DNA from: Welwitschia mirabilis
Lineage: Eukaryota > Gnetophyta > Gnetopsida > Welwitschiales
Direction of reading: 5' to 3'
Length of the DNA: 64,000 nucleotides
Assembly (NCBI GenBank): GCA_051453625.1
Contig: JBOZIK010000001.1
Span: 203,458,995-203,522,994 of the forward strand
Below are positions 36,011 to 47,040 of the stretch, in pieces. The first letter of the stretch is position 1; each line of letters starts with the position of its first letter. The notes under the pieces are model-generated. The model was given only the letters and a program-made list of their open reading frames with translations. It was not told the origin of the DNA and searched no databases. The position numbers and the translations under genes are program-made.

Positions 36011-36640
36011 TCTACTAAATATCTACATTATTCTACTACTACAAGGAAAGCCACATGATAGAAATTATCAAATGATTATAGAGGAAAAGACATAGATTAC
36101 CTTTTCATATTAATGATAAAGAGACATCACTATAATGACTTATAGAGCAGATTGCCATTAGGATTTCAAAAATGCTGTAGTCCTTTAAGGCTACATATTT
36201 GAATAGGCTCAAGGAGAAGTTAAAAATGGAATTTTTGTCATGCCAACTCATCACAGAGAGATTTGAAAAACTCTCCTTAAATCTAAATGTAAATGGAGTA
36301 ACAGTCTACTTGTCTTCATAGTTAACCTTCCTTTTCTAGATAGTACTATTTAATGTTAACTACAAATAAATGATTCATATGAAATCAATAAAATACCTCA
36401 AGGTCTCATGAATTCATGTTTCAAAATAGAGAAAAGCTTACATTTATATATGGTTATCTTCTTAGATCCCTCTAAAATAAAATCATGTTCTCTTATTTTT
36501 GCTTGCATATGTTATCTCATTTTACTAGTTTAATTAGTTGATTAAAGTAACTCTCATTATGACGTTTCATTCATTCTTTTTAAATAATATATTATATTTA
36601 TAATAGTCTAATAGCAATTATTCCTAGTGAAATTTCAACC
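36011..36640. other. Non-coding stretch between mTERF pseudogene and gypsy LTR
   Basis: No gene, hairpin motif or repeat seen. If the LTR to the right is a 5' LTR on the minus strand, this would be its leader. Confidence 0.35.
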
Positions 36641-36770
36641 TCGACTCTGATACCAAAATGTGATGTCCATCTTTTTTATAATAAAAAACTTTAAATATTA
36701 TACTTTTATACCAAATTGTAACATCCAAGTTTTTTACAACTAAAAACTTCAAGCCTTTATCTAATTCCAA
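36640..36770 (-). repeat. Three tandem copies of the primer-site/LTR-end junction
   Basis: The units (ctctgataccaaaatgtgatg, acttttataccaaattgtaac, atctaattccaaaagtaata, in part) recur at 56-58 bp spacing. Each is followed by a TTTTTTA...AAAAACTT stretch. Confidence 0.6.
36644..36655 (-). promoter_or_regulatory. Primer binding site, tRNA-iMet type, of a gypsy-like element
   Basis: The minus strand reads TGGTATCAGAGT (11 of 12 to TGGTATCAGAGC), three bases from the LTR end. Two decayed repeats of this junction follow at about 36,702-36,713 and 36,759-36,769. Confidence 0.7.
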
Positions 36771-38697
36771 AAGTAATAAATAAGCCCAAAAACTATGCTA
36801 TGAGGATAAACTCTTGATTCTCAATAAATGTCTAGAAAACTTAATTATAAGCTATACATTCACCTATAAATTTTAATAATCATTAAATGATAATAGTATT
36901 ATTTACAACATAATTCATATTTTACAATATAAATAAATCTATTTCTCAAATAATGTTTCATTACATAAGAGTAGTAAACACTTGTAAAATAAATCTAAGT
37001 ACAACAACTAGTACCATATTCACATAAATATTAAAATCCATTAGGACATCTAATGTCCTTAAAATATACAAATGCAACTAAATAAAAAAGCAAGGAGATA
37101 TTTATAATACATAAATCCTTCAAAAATATAAAATTACATAGATGAAACCCATCATGAAATTAACTTCTCTCTGCATCATCTCTTATAACATTTCTTGCAC
37201 ATATAAGCATAGTAGAGAACTATAACACTTAGAATTCTTAGTATAACTCATGCTAAGGTATTGATTGGTATAGGATTCTAAGTATAAGATAAGTAATTCC
37301 ATGATATAATACCAAAATGATTTACATTACCAAAACAATCTAAGATGTACCAAGAATAAGCTAATATGTACAATGCCAAAATAATTAAAGAAGTAACTAA
37401 TACCTCATTTTGAAATTATTTTCTTTTATTATTATTACATAATAAATTATAATAATCTAATTGCACACAACCAGAAGAGATGAATGGTAATTACATTACA
37501 TTTTTCCTAATCTTCTTGAAGGTTTGGTCTTATGGCCTTAGGACTCCCTTCAAAGAGTATCACTTCCTAAAGTTCAAACAACTGATTACCCTTGCCTGTT
37601 TTAATCCTCTTATTTAGAAATCTTTAATCTAATGATCCAACAACTCATAATCCATAATGAACTTATCACAAAGCTTAAACTATAAGGGTTTGTATTATAA
37701 AGTTCCTAATAAAACTAAAATTTAAGGTCTTATGTAATAGGAACAAAACATGCACACTTCAAATAATATACAAGAATAAAACATATAAGAATTAAATAAA
37801 GATAAAAATAAATTAAAAATAAATACTATTCAAGATCCAAGACATATGGACAATATAAGAAAATACGAGAAAACACCATGAACCATACTCAAATTTAAGA
37901 TGAAGATTTAATAACTTCAAAAGATTACAAGGCTCTAAGGTTTTCCAAGCTTTAAGTTGAAAGTCGCCAAAATTTAATAGTAAAGGCCTTCTCAAAGATA
38001 AAAAAAAAGATGAAAAGGGAGTCCTATTTATAGCAAGAGATTGTAGGGAGGTAAAAGGATAATAGAACATAAATAGACACCATTATAAAAAGAAGTGGTA
38101 AAGGTGATGAAGATTATGGAGGTGTTGAAGGTGGTGCAAGTGGTAGGGAATTCATAACCTCTTATCATTATATTGCGTGACCATTGGGTGCATTAATATC
38201 ATAATAATAAATAATAATGCTTAACATATCACTAATTATAATTATTACAATTAAGGATTAAAATGGACCACTTAACAAGTAATTTCCAAAAATCACATAA
38301 AAATATTTTTCATGTTAAATAAATAAAAGCACAACAATTGCATAAAAAATATGATTAATTTAACCACCAACTTGACCACTACTATAAGTTAGACACTAAC
38401 ATAACCACTAATGTATCCACTAATATAACCACTAACTTATAGCCACTAAATTAACCACTAGAGATCATAATTAAATTATCAAGGATTTACAACAAAAATA
38501 ATATTATGGCTATTACAAAATGAAAGGAATTAAAATAATAATTATAGCACGAAATTTTCTATAATATAATTTCATCTCAATAAAAATAAAAATAAATACA
38601 ATAGCTAAATTATCTTTATAAGCTTTATAATAATACAAATTAGTTTAATTTAGTCTTTAAGATAAATATTTGAACCTTTAAAGGTCTAGACATGACA
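36659..38697 (-). repeat. Probable Ty3/gypsy 5' LTR
   Basis: The LTR starts TGTGATGTCC beside the primer site and appears to end TCTAGACATGACA (38,697), giving about 2.0 kb. On the minus strand it opens TGTCATGTCTAGAC, similar in form to the TGTCACATCCC start of the Gyp2 LTR. No partner LTR and no gag-pol belonging to it are visible to the left, so it may be a remnant. Runs of ACCACTAA near 38,370-38,470 are a local low-complexity patch. The ORF at 37,813-38,070 is not convincing. Confidence 0.5.
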
Positions 38698-38754
38698 TAG
38701 TTAAATATCTTTAATGACATAAAACAATCTAGGGACCTTAAAGGAATTGAGTTT

Positions 38755-39257
38755 GTGGAAAGTCTAGGTGATAATCTTGAGTTACTCTCCTATAAAGAAA
38801 ACGTTTTTAGTCTTTATTTTTCTTCTCTTTGCTTTGACTTGCATTCTAATTTGAAATATGATCTTTCTATTAATTTAGATTTATCTCTTGAATATTTGAA
38901 GTATATCTTTGATGATGATCCTACCCATTCCTTAATTACTCATTCAATAGTGTCCTCATCTAGAAAGACTCTTTGTCATAGTTGTTGGAAAAATATCAAA
39001 AAGATATAGTTTGAATCCCATCTAAATTAGAAAATTTGGATCCTAATGTGTGTACTCCCCATGTCCTTTCTAGTTTTTTTCCAATTCATCTATGGATTCT
39101 TATCTTTAAAACATTTGTATGCTTAAGTAATCATATGATCACTTTTTTCATTCTTTTAAGTTTAACAATCATAGTAACGCTACATTTTCTCCTTCACTTA
39201 TCATATAACATGCTCTTTAGAAGTATAAATTTGTTTTTTCAAATAAATTTAAATTAG
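38755..39257 (+). pseudogene. Unidentified ORF region, first copy
   Basis: Frame 38,755-39,009 reads MESLGDNLELLSYKENVFSL and contains DLSLEYLKYIFDDDPTHSLI. After a stop a second frame at 39,036-39,257 begins DPNVCTPHVLSSFFPI and becomes hydrophobic. The corresponding frames at 40,517-41,076 are longer at the N-terminus. The high Ser/Leu/Asp first part and hydrophobic second part match no family I know. Confidence 0.4.
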
Positions 39258-40394
39258 ATTTTCTTTCTAGTAAAGTTATAAGATGTTTAGATCAACTCAT
39301 CAAAAAATAGGATGTATTTAAGAATGCTTCTTTCATAGAAAAAACTATTCATTATCATCCATTCAATCCTCATCTTAACCACTTTTAATAACCTATATCA
39401 TTTTTTCAAAATTCCATATCATCTACATTTAATACATATATCTCATCCTTTTATGAGTTTATGAGTCTTAATTATTCTAGTTCATGGCCTTTTTTCTTTA
39501 TCCACTAATAAAGTGATATTTTTTCTTTTAAACTTTGATATAAATTTTGTAAGTTTGTGCTTTTTTGTAAGTTAGTTCTTTCAATTTTTAGGTTTTTTGT
39601 TAAGATTAAAATTTATTAGAGATCTTCAATTTATAATTAAGAAAATGTTATTTTTATTTTATTGTATTCCTTTATTTCAAAGCATTCATGCAAATGAAAT
39701 CACTTTTATATTAGAGTAATGAGCCAATAACACCCTTAGGGAAGAGAAAAAACTAAGAGTAAAGTAAAAATAAGAGAGAAATCTTGAATCTCTTAAATGG
39801 TACATTATTTTAGAATAATTTATATTAGTTTTAGTTAACTACATTAGGGTAATGGAATCCTATGAACAATGCAATCCTATTTATTCATTTGTGGTGCATT
39901 CAACTACATGGGGGATATCAACACTAACTAGTAATGTGACACTAAATTATTTAAGGAAAAAATATTAAATCTATTAGAATAAAGTATTAGGACTAGCTAT
40001 CCTTGACGGGATGGATGGATTGGATAGTTTAGATAATTCTTTGTAATTTAATAACTTAATAATTTATTTGCATAATCTACACTACTAAACTGTTATCTAA
40101 TTTCTAGTTCAATTCAACTAAGATGGCAATTTAAATAATTGACTAAAGATATAATATTTTAAGCTCATGAATTTAGCTTAAATAGATAAAGAAATAAGTA
40201 TAAGAAGATTTAAAAAAAATCCTATTTTCTTTTATTACTAATGTGGCCTCAAACTTCACATAAATAATAGTTTATGATTATCATTTGCTAATATAATGGA
40301 ATTTTTTGGTAATTCTTAGGCTTTAATTAAAGCTAAATTCTTATCTTAATGTTACAATTGAGTAATGAGATGTATGAAAAAAAACCAATAAAAT
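39258..40394. other. Non-coding stretch, first copy
   Basis: A+T-rich with no gene seen. The same sequence recurs at 41,077-42,184. Confidence 0.5.
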
Positions 40395-40516
40395 NNNNNN
40401 NNNNNNNNNNNNNNNNNNNNNNNNNNNNNNNNNNNNNNNNNNNNNNNNNNNNNNNNNNNNNNNNNNNNNNNNNNNNNNNNNNNNNNNNNNNNNNTTTAAA
40501 AGTCTAGACATGCCAT

Positions 40517-41076
40517 ATGTTAAATATCTTTAATGACATAAAAAAATATAGGGACCTTAAAGGAATTGAGTTTGTGGAGAGTCTAGGTGATAATCTTGAG
40601 TTACTCTCCTATGAAGAAAATGTTTTTATTCTTTCTTTTTCTTCTCTTGAATTTGACTTGCATTCTAATTTTAAATATGATCTTTCTATTAATTTAGATT
40701 TATCTCTTGAATATTTGAAGTATATCTTTGATGATGATCCTACTCATTCCTTAATTACTCATTCATTAGTGTCCTTATCTAGAAAGATTCTTTGTCAGAA
40801 TTATTGGAAAAATATCAAAAAGATATAGTTTGAATCCCATCTAACTTAGAAAATATTGATCCTAATGTGTGTACTCCCCATGTCCTTTCTAATTTTTTTC
40901 CAATTCAGATATGGATTCTTATCTTGAAAACATTTGTATGCTTAAGTAATTATATGATTAACTTTTTCATACTTTTAAGTTTAACAATCATAGTAATGCT
41001 ACATTTTCTCCTTCACTTATCATATAACATGCTCTTCAGAAGTACAAATTTAGTTTTTCAAATAAATTCAAATTAG
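40517..41076 (+). pseudogene. Unidentified ORF region, second copy
   Basis: 103 codons are open from ATG 40,517 (MLNIFNDIKKYRDLKGIEFV) to 40,828, containing LSLEYLKYIFDDDPTHSLIT. A second frame at 40,867-41,076 (CTPHVLSNFFPIQIW) follows after a stop and frame change. Most codons are shared with 38,755-39,257, as expected of alleles or assembly copies. Gene or transposon origin is undecided. Confidence 0.4.
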
Positions 41077-42199
41077 ATTTTCTTTCTAGTAATCTAGTTT
41101 AAGATGTTTAGATCAACTCATAGAAAAATAGGATGTGTTCAAGGATTCTTCTTTCATATAAAAAACTATTCATTATCATCCATTCAATCCTCATCTTAAC
41201 CATTTTTAATAACCTATATCATTTTTTCACAATCCCATATCATCTACATTTAATACATATATTTCATCCTTTTATGAGTTTATGAGTCTCAATTATTCTA
41301 GTTCATGCTTTTTTCTTTATTCACTAATAAAGTGATATTTTTTCTTTTAAAGTTTAATATAAATTTTGTAAGTTCTTGCTTTTTTATAAGTTAGTTCTTT
41401 GAATTTTTAGGTTCTTTATTAAGATTGAAATTTATTAGACATCTCCAATTTATAATTAAGAAAATGTTATTTTTATTTTATTGTATTCCTTTATTTCAAA
41501 GCACTCATGCAAATGAAATCACTTTTATATTAGAGTAATGAGCCAATAACACCATTAGGGGAGAGAAAAAACTAAGAGTAAAGTAAAAATAAGAGAGAAA
41601 TATTGAAGCTCTTAAATAGCATATTATTTTAGGATAATTTATATTAGGTTTAGTTAAGTACATTAGGGTAATGAAATCCTATGAATAGTGCAATCCTATT
41701 TATTCATTTGTTATGCATTCAACTACATGGGGGAAATCAACACTAACTAGTAATGTGACACTAAATTATATAAGTACAAAATATTAAATCTATTAGAATA
41801 AAGTATTAGGACTAGCTATCCTTGAGGGGATGGATGGATTGGATAGCTTAGATAATTCTTTTCAATTTAATAACTTAATAATTTATTTGCATAATCTACA
41901 CTATCAAACCATTATCTAATTTCTAGTTTAATTTAGCTAAGATGGTAACTTAAATAATTGACTAAAGATATAATATTTTAATCTTATTAATTTAACTTAG
42001 ATAGATAAATAAATAAGTGTAAAAAGATTAAAAAAACCTATTTTCTTATATTACTAATGTGGTCTCCAACTTCACATAAATAATAGTTTATGATTATTAT
42101 TTGCTAATACAATGAAATTTTTTAGTAATTCTTAGCCTTTAGTTAAAGCCAAATTATTATCTTGATGTTATAATTGAGTAATGAGATGTATGGAAAAAA

Positions 42200-42913
42200 T
42201 AAAATAAAATTTAGTAGGAATGATGATAATTCAATTATAATGTAGATGTGACAAAAAGTGTGAATTCATATAATATCTCAATTACATATAGAAGAATGTT
42301 TATACCTATGTACTTATACCTATTATGGGATATAAATATTAAAGATATGATTATTATTGCACTTGATAATAACTAGTTAACTTTTCTAGATGAATTTTCA
42401 GTAGTCCATAACTACTATCTCTTTATTATCCTTTAACTTAATGGTCAAGGCTTTCAAAATGGTAGTAGATCCCTCATCTTATGTTAGCCTTCTGATATAG
42501 GATCATAGTTGGATGATTAACCTTAGGTCTAAAGCTGTTTAACTATAAGTATCATTTTTTCATGTTATTCATAGGTAGTAAACCCCTTTAATTGTTTGGT
42601 TAACCCAGGTGGTCAACCTTTTTAGCATAACTGGTCAAACCCTTATTATGTTGATTAACTTTGAAAAAGCATCATGTGGTTAAGTCCTTATAAAATGTTA
42701 ATGGATTATTGTGAATTTTCTCTTAATTCAATTATCTTTTAAGGTTTGATTTACCTATTGATTAGCTTGACTTCATTAAAACTTATTTATGATCTAAATC
42801 ATGCCTTGGATTACCTTTAATAATGTCTAATCTTGGCTTATAAATACTTTTATTTCATTAGTTCATAAGATAGTACTTACTATATCATTAATAGATAACT
42901 AAGAGATGCAATA
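42200..42913 (-). repeat. 3' LTR end of a second copia-type element (CopB)
   Basis: The plus-strand end GATGCAATA at 42,913 abuts a clear purine tract. The minus strand starts TATTGCATCTC, again with TG decayed to TA. GGTCAACC/GGTTAACC motifs like those of CopA LTRs occur at 42,560-42,700. The left boundary was not found and the start given is arbitrary. Confidence 0.5.
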
Positions 42914-42925
42914 ATCTCCTCCTTT
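42914..42925 (-). promoter_or_regulatory. Polypurine tract of CopB
   Basis: AAAGGAGGAGAT on the minus strand, preceded by ATCAACAATGAC, the usual copia 3'-end context. Confidence 0.65.
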
Positions 42926-43318
42926 GTCATTGTTGATAACAAAATCAACAATATACTTCATTTTCTCTTAAGATGTGCTCCTTATAAACGAGTTCTTAAT
43001 TAGATATATGTATAATTATAATAAAATTAGTTTATACTTATACTAAAAGTTAAAAGGAACAAAATACAAGAAAATTCTTACCTTGATAGTGTGCTAATGT
43101 TATCAAATAATTACATGATCTAACAAAATCTATGTAACTAATAAATAGCAAAAAATTTCATCATATAACAACTAATAATAAACTATAATAATATATTAGC
43201 ACACAAACTATAATAACATAATATCATATTGTTTCTCTTTCCTTTTGTCATTAATAATAAGAGAGCTATAAAAATCATGTAAATAAATAAGAATAATAAG
43301 AAGAATAAACTCTAATCA
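42926..43318 (-). other. CopB 3' interior, cut by gap
   Basis: Non-coding. At 43,225-43,250 a second TTATTAATGACAAAAGGAAAG string echoes the double tract of CopA. Ends in the 100-N gap 43,319-43,418, the one such gap whose flanks I do not see repeated. Confidence 0.4.
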
Positions 43319-43504
43319 NNNNNNNNNNNNNNNNNNNNNNNNNNNNNNNNNNNNNNNNNNNNNNNNNNNNNNNNNNNNNNNNNNNNNNNNNNNNNNNNNN
43401 NNNNNNNNNNNNNNNNNNTCTTCTTCCTTGTCATGTTTAAGTTTCTTTAAATCTTTTAAGATTTGGCATACAGTTCAATTTTCTTTAGTGGGTTTAGGCC
43501 AAGT

Positions 43505-44400
43505 TTAACTTATTTCTACTAGGTTTTCCAACATACTCCAAGCATTGTCTAGGCTTAAATTCAATAAATTGCCTCCATAAGAAAAATCTATAAGTTGTTT
43601 AGTTTGACAATTCAATCCGCTATAAAAATAATCAACTAACTCCACTTTACTAGATTCATCAATAGGGTTAGGATTGCTTAGATATGAAAAAATGATTATA
43701 AGCCATGGCATAATTCTCGTGAGATTGTTGTTGAAAGTTGGTTACTTCTTTTCTTTCTTTCTCATGGAACTTTCACTCAAAAATCATTTGATAAACACTT
43801 CTTGCACTAGACTCCAAGATTTAAGACTTTTATGTGGAATAGTTTTAAGCCAAATTTTTGCCCTTCCTTGAAGTATGACTGGAAAAATAATCATATAGGT
43901 ATGGTCACTAATACGTTTCTTTCCATTTTCTGAGGTAAGCACAAGTTATTCAATATTAGCTATATGTTGGAAAGGGTCTTCCTTAGGTTCTCCTGAAAAA
44001 GTTGAATAAGCACTTAGGTTTCTTAATTCCACGTCATCACCGAGAGGTAGATTGAAAGGATTTTAAATTTTACATTTTCTATTGGTAATTAAATCTCTAA
44101 GAGTAATGTTTGCATTCAAGGAAGAAGTTTCTATTACAATTAGAGTATTAGATGAAGAAACTTATTTTTGGTTTTGCAAATATTTTAACACATTCAACAT
44201 ATTTGAAGAAGAAACAATACAATCTACTTCTATACTATAATTTTCTTTTATAAAATCTAATTTTAAAATAATAAAAGCAGAAAATATTCTTCTTCAATTC
44301 TAGGAATTTGTGTACTTGGGATGTATTATATCTAGATTTAGCTTAAAGTCAAATAATTCTTCTCTAATATTTTCTTCAGTCACGTTTTATTCTCTTTGAT
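43505..44400 (-). pseudogene. Tat3 gag remnant (Retrotrans_gag type)
   Basis: The minus strand reads NPFNLPLGDDVELRNLSAYS, TFSGEPKEDPFQHIANIE, MIIFPVILQGRAKIWLKTIP, then after a frame change KEVTNFQQQSHENYAMAY, and finally ELVDYFYSGLNCQTKQLIDF with GGNLLNLSLDNAWSMLENL (43,505-43,640). This is the order of plant Athila/Tat-type gag domains: GxxxEDP...HL, F...L.G.AK.WL, F..G L......D...GG......A...L. Stops and at least two frameshifts destroy it. Upstream, ITLRDLITNRKCKI may be the N-terminal part. Confidence 0.75.
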
Positions 44401-44479
44401 ATTTTGTCTTCCTACTAGAATTTATTATGTCTCTGCATGCTCAAGTAACAAATAGCAAATCAAAATAAAAAATAGAAGG

Positions 44480-44795
44480 CTATCATTTGCTTAGTCATGG
44501 GGATAATAGGAAGGAAAATGATCATAGTAATAGAAATTTAAAACTAAGAAAAATCACTAGCAGTAAAGAACTAGACTATCGTCCAAACTGTCATGGGAAT
44601 GACAGATAAAATGACAGTTTATTAAAATGTATGGAAAAGAATGTGAAAAATATGCAGACTATCATCCAGACTATCATGGGAATAACAGAGGGGATGATAA
44701 TAACTTTATTACCAAACTAAAAATAGAAGAAAATAGTAAAAGCAAAAATAAATTTTAAAATTTTATAACTATCATATCCTATGTCATTGGGATGA
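44480..44795 (-). repeat. Leader hairpin cluster of Tat3 (four units)
   Basis: Units at about 44,480, 44,578, 44,658 and 44,768. The second holds a perfect 7-bp stem, CTGTCAT-GGGA-ATGACAG (44,588-44,605). The third keeps TCATCC and GGGGATGAT arms with one stem mismatch. All lie between gag and the primer site, as in Tat2. Confidence 0.75.
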
Positions 44796-44946
44796 CAGGT
44801 TTCCTAGAAAATTATAGAAAATAAAATTTTACAAAACTAAACCTATTTAAACTACACTAGAAATATAGCATTAATTCAAATAAATAACCTTAACAAAAGA
44901 TTCAAGACACTTATTTGGTTAATGATAATTCTCTAGATCCTTGCGA

Positions 44947-44968
44947 CCTTTCCTGGTAATGGCATCAA
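44947..44968 (-). promoter_or_regulatory. Primer binding site of Tat3 (Tat/Athila type)
   Basis: The minus strand reads TTGATGCCATTACCAGG..., against TTGGCGCCGTTGCCGGG.... 16 of 22 bases match and all six differences are C-to-T/G-to-A type. It sits two bases from the LTR. Confidence 0.7.
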
Positions 44969-44970
44969 AA

Positions 44971-46240
44971 TGTTTTAGTATGAATTTATGCAATTCTAAA
45001 TTCCTTTAGATAAACCTATAAATCAAATAACTTGCACAAAAACACATGCTAGTATATATGGGAGTTCATCCTAATGTTGTAATCCAATGAAGGCACTAGG
45101 CTAAGAGTTAGTGAATTGATTTCCAAGATATTTGTGATCCTTTTATCTTATAAAAACTAAAAGTAAATAATAAAGTAAATGTAATGAAAGTGAATGAAAA
45201 TGAAATGCAAATGGAAATGAAATGATTTATATTTGGTTTCTAATTCTTCTATCACAAGAACTAGCTCTCTATAATTTAGATCAATTAAGAAGAGTACTCA
45301 ACTTGTTCCTAATCAATATGCACTATGAGATACATCAAGTAAAATAAGGAATGCAATGTAAATGGATATGGAATAACAATGAAATCTAATGTTAATCAAA
45401 GTCAACCTTAATAAATATTTCCATTATAATTTATATAAATCATAGAATTATCACTTTAAATTATGATTAATTTAAACCATAAGGAACATACACAGAATTA
45501 AAATGAAAATAGCAATTGCATTTATTCAAAGAGTAATTGGATTAATTCAAGAACGTTACATCCACTTATAATAGAATAGAAGTACCTCAATAAAAAAGAC
45601 TTAGCCTAACACTAATGAAACTCCTTTCCATGGCTACTAGATGGATCTCTTGTCCTTTAATCTTCCATCACAAGTATATCAGATACAAAAGATGAAAACA
45701 AAAATGAAAAAGGGGAAGGGTATTTATAGTTTTACATTGAGGTTCTAGAAACTCAACCTTAGAAGTCAGGAAAAAAACCTTAATAACCTGAATGGGTTGC
45801 TTTATCCCATTACAAAGATAATTCTTTCTGACCATATAAAAACAACTATCATCTTCACTATTGTGGGGATAACACAAAGGATGTTACCCTACATCAATAA
45901 GTACTTCATCATCTTCATGCCTTAATATTGGCCCTGTATCTTTTGTCCATGTTGGCAGTGTTGTCATTCTACCTATCATGAAAATGATAGAAGGGATGAT
46001 GGGCTTCCTTATCTCCAATATTAAAGTTAAGTCATTCTTTTACATGATAAGTCTTTCTTATAAGTATGCAATATCAGAATAAGCTTGAGAAACCTTCAAA
46101 TATTCTAAGAATTGCATGTTTCATTTAACATCTTATTAAATCTTTATAATCACTAGTATTACATCCAAACTTGTCTAGATGTTCTACAAAAATAATCAAA
46201 ACACACCATTAAATTACCACAAATTAGAATCGCAATAACA
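44971..46240 (-). repeat. 5' LTR of Tat3
   Basis: 1,270 bp, starting TGTTTTAGTATG and ending GCAATAACA on the plus strand. Two hairpin motifs lie at 45,843-45,890 and 45,955-46,005. The frame at 45,668-45,877 is a by-product. The left LTR is not in the readable sequence. Confidence 0.7.
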
Positions 46241-47040
46241 TTCTTTATGAATGATTAAAAAATATAAAACTTTCCAATGTTAAACACTAGGAATCAAAGG
46301 GCAAACTAGCCAAGTTATACTACCTTTAAGGTCTAATTTATGGAATCAGTAGGGGATCAGACTAACTCATCAAAGAGCAGTATACTTGTAAACATATCAT
46401 GCATGTCCTATACTCCTTCTTTATCATATCTTTAACAATGTTAATATCCATTAAAAATTATTTTTCAAGGGTTATATCCCTTAAATAGATAAAGTACATT
46501 TATCAAACTTAATAAACACATTATTAGAGATGGACATGCAGATGTTCTGTGTCCTAAGGAGGTTAAGGACTTGTGATAAACTCCCCTCAAGATGTATGTT
46601 CATCTTCAAACTAGTATCCTTTGGAGAGTCTTCCTATATACTTGCTTATGTTTCTCCATATTCTTCATCCTCATCTTGTTATACTATAATATTAAATTAA
46701 GATTTATATTTATTAGCAAACATGAATGGATAATTTTGACATATGAATTCTTCATTCTTTTCAACTATATTGATCATAATAGAACCCTCAATCAATACTT
46801 CTCTATTAAATTTTATTCTTAATTTATTTTCCATTTTGTCTTTAATCTTAACTAGTTTAATTGTAAAGATGAGATTTAACTTTATCATACTATTTTTCTA
46901 ATTAATTATATAATTATCAAATTTTCCCAAATAATATGATGTAAGTGAGCTAACATAAAAGATTAAATGTAATAAAGATCATTAGGTTAGGAGTCTAAAC
47001 TAATATGCTAACTTACTAATTCTTTAGATAATGAAAAAGG
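46241..47040. other. Stretch without recognisable features
   Basis: I see no gene or known repeat. Short frames at 46,592-46,888 on both strands are not convincing. The 3' LTR of Gyp1 would be expected here but could not be delimited. Confidence 0.4.

Larger units (their letters stand above)
30602..36170. repeat. Near-copy pair 5: 30,602-33,332 and 33,433-36,170
   Basis: TTTACTACAATGG at 30,600 recurs as the first sequence after the 100-N gap (33,333-33,432). Differences are mostly scattered transitions with a few small indels. Confidence 0.85.
38676..42200. repeat. Near-copy pair 6: 38,676-40,394 and 40,495-42,200
   Basis: GTCTAGACATG near 38,683 recurs just after the 100-N gap (40,395-40,494). 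The copies run in parallel to about GAGATGTATG at 40,369 and 42,184. Confidence 0.85.
43419..46240 (-). mobile_element. Tat3: 5' part of a gag-bearing Tat/Athila-like element
   Basis: Minus-strand order: 5' LTR (44,971-46,240), primer site, four hairpin motifs, gag remnant, then the gap. LTR ends (TGTTATTGCG on the minus strand) and the string ATTAAATTACCACAAATTAG relate it to Tat2, but most of the LTR sequence differs. No pol survives in the window. Confidence 0.75.

Noticed and set aside
46592-46888. Overlapping ORFs on both strands
   Set aside because: Low-complexity Ile/Phe/Lys frames in A+T-rich DNA, with no second copy or motif.
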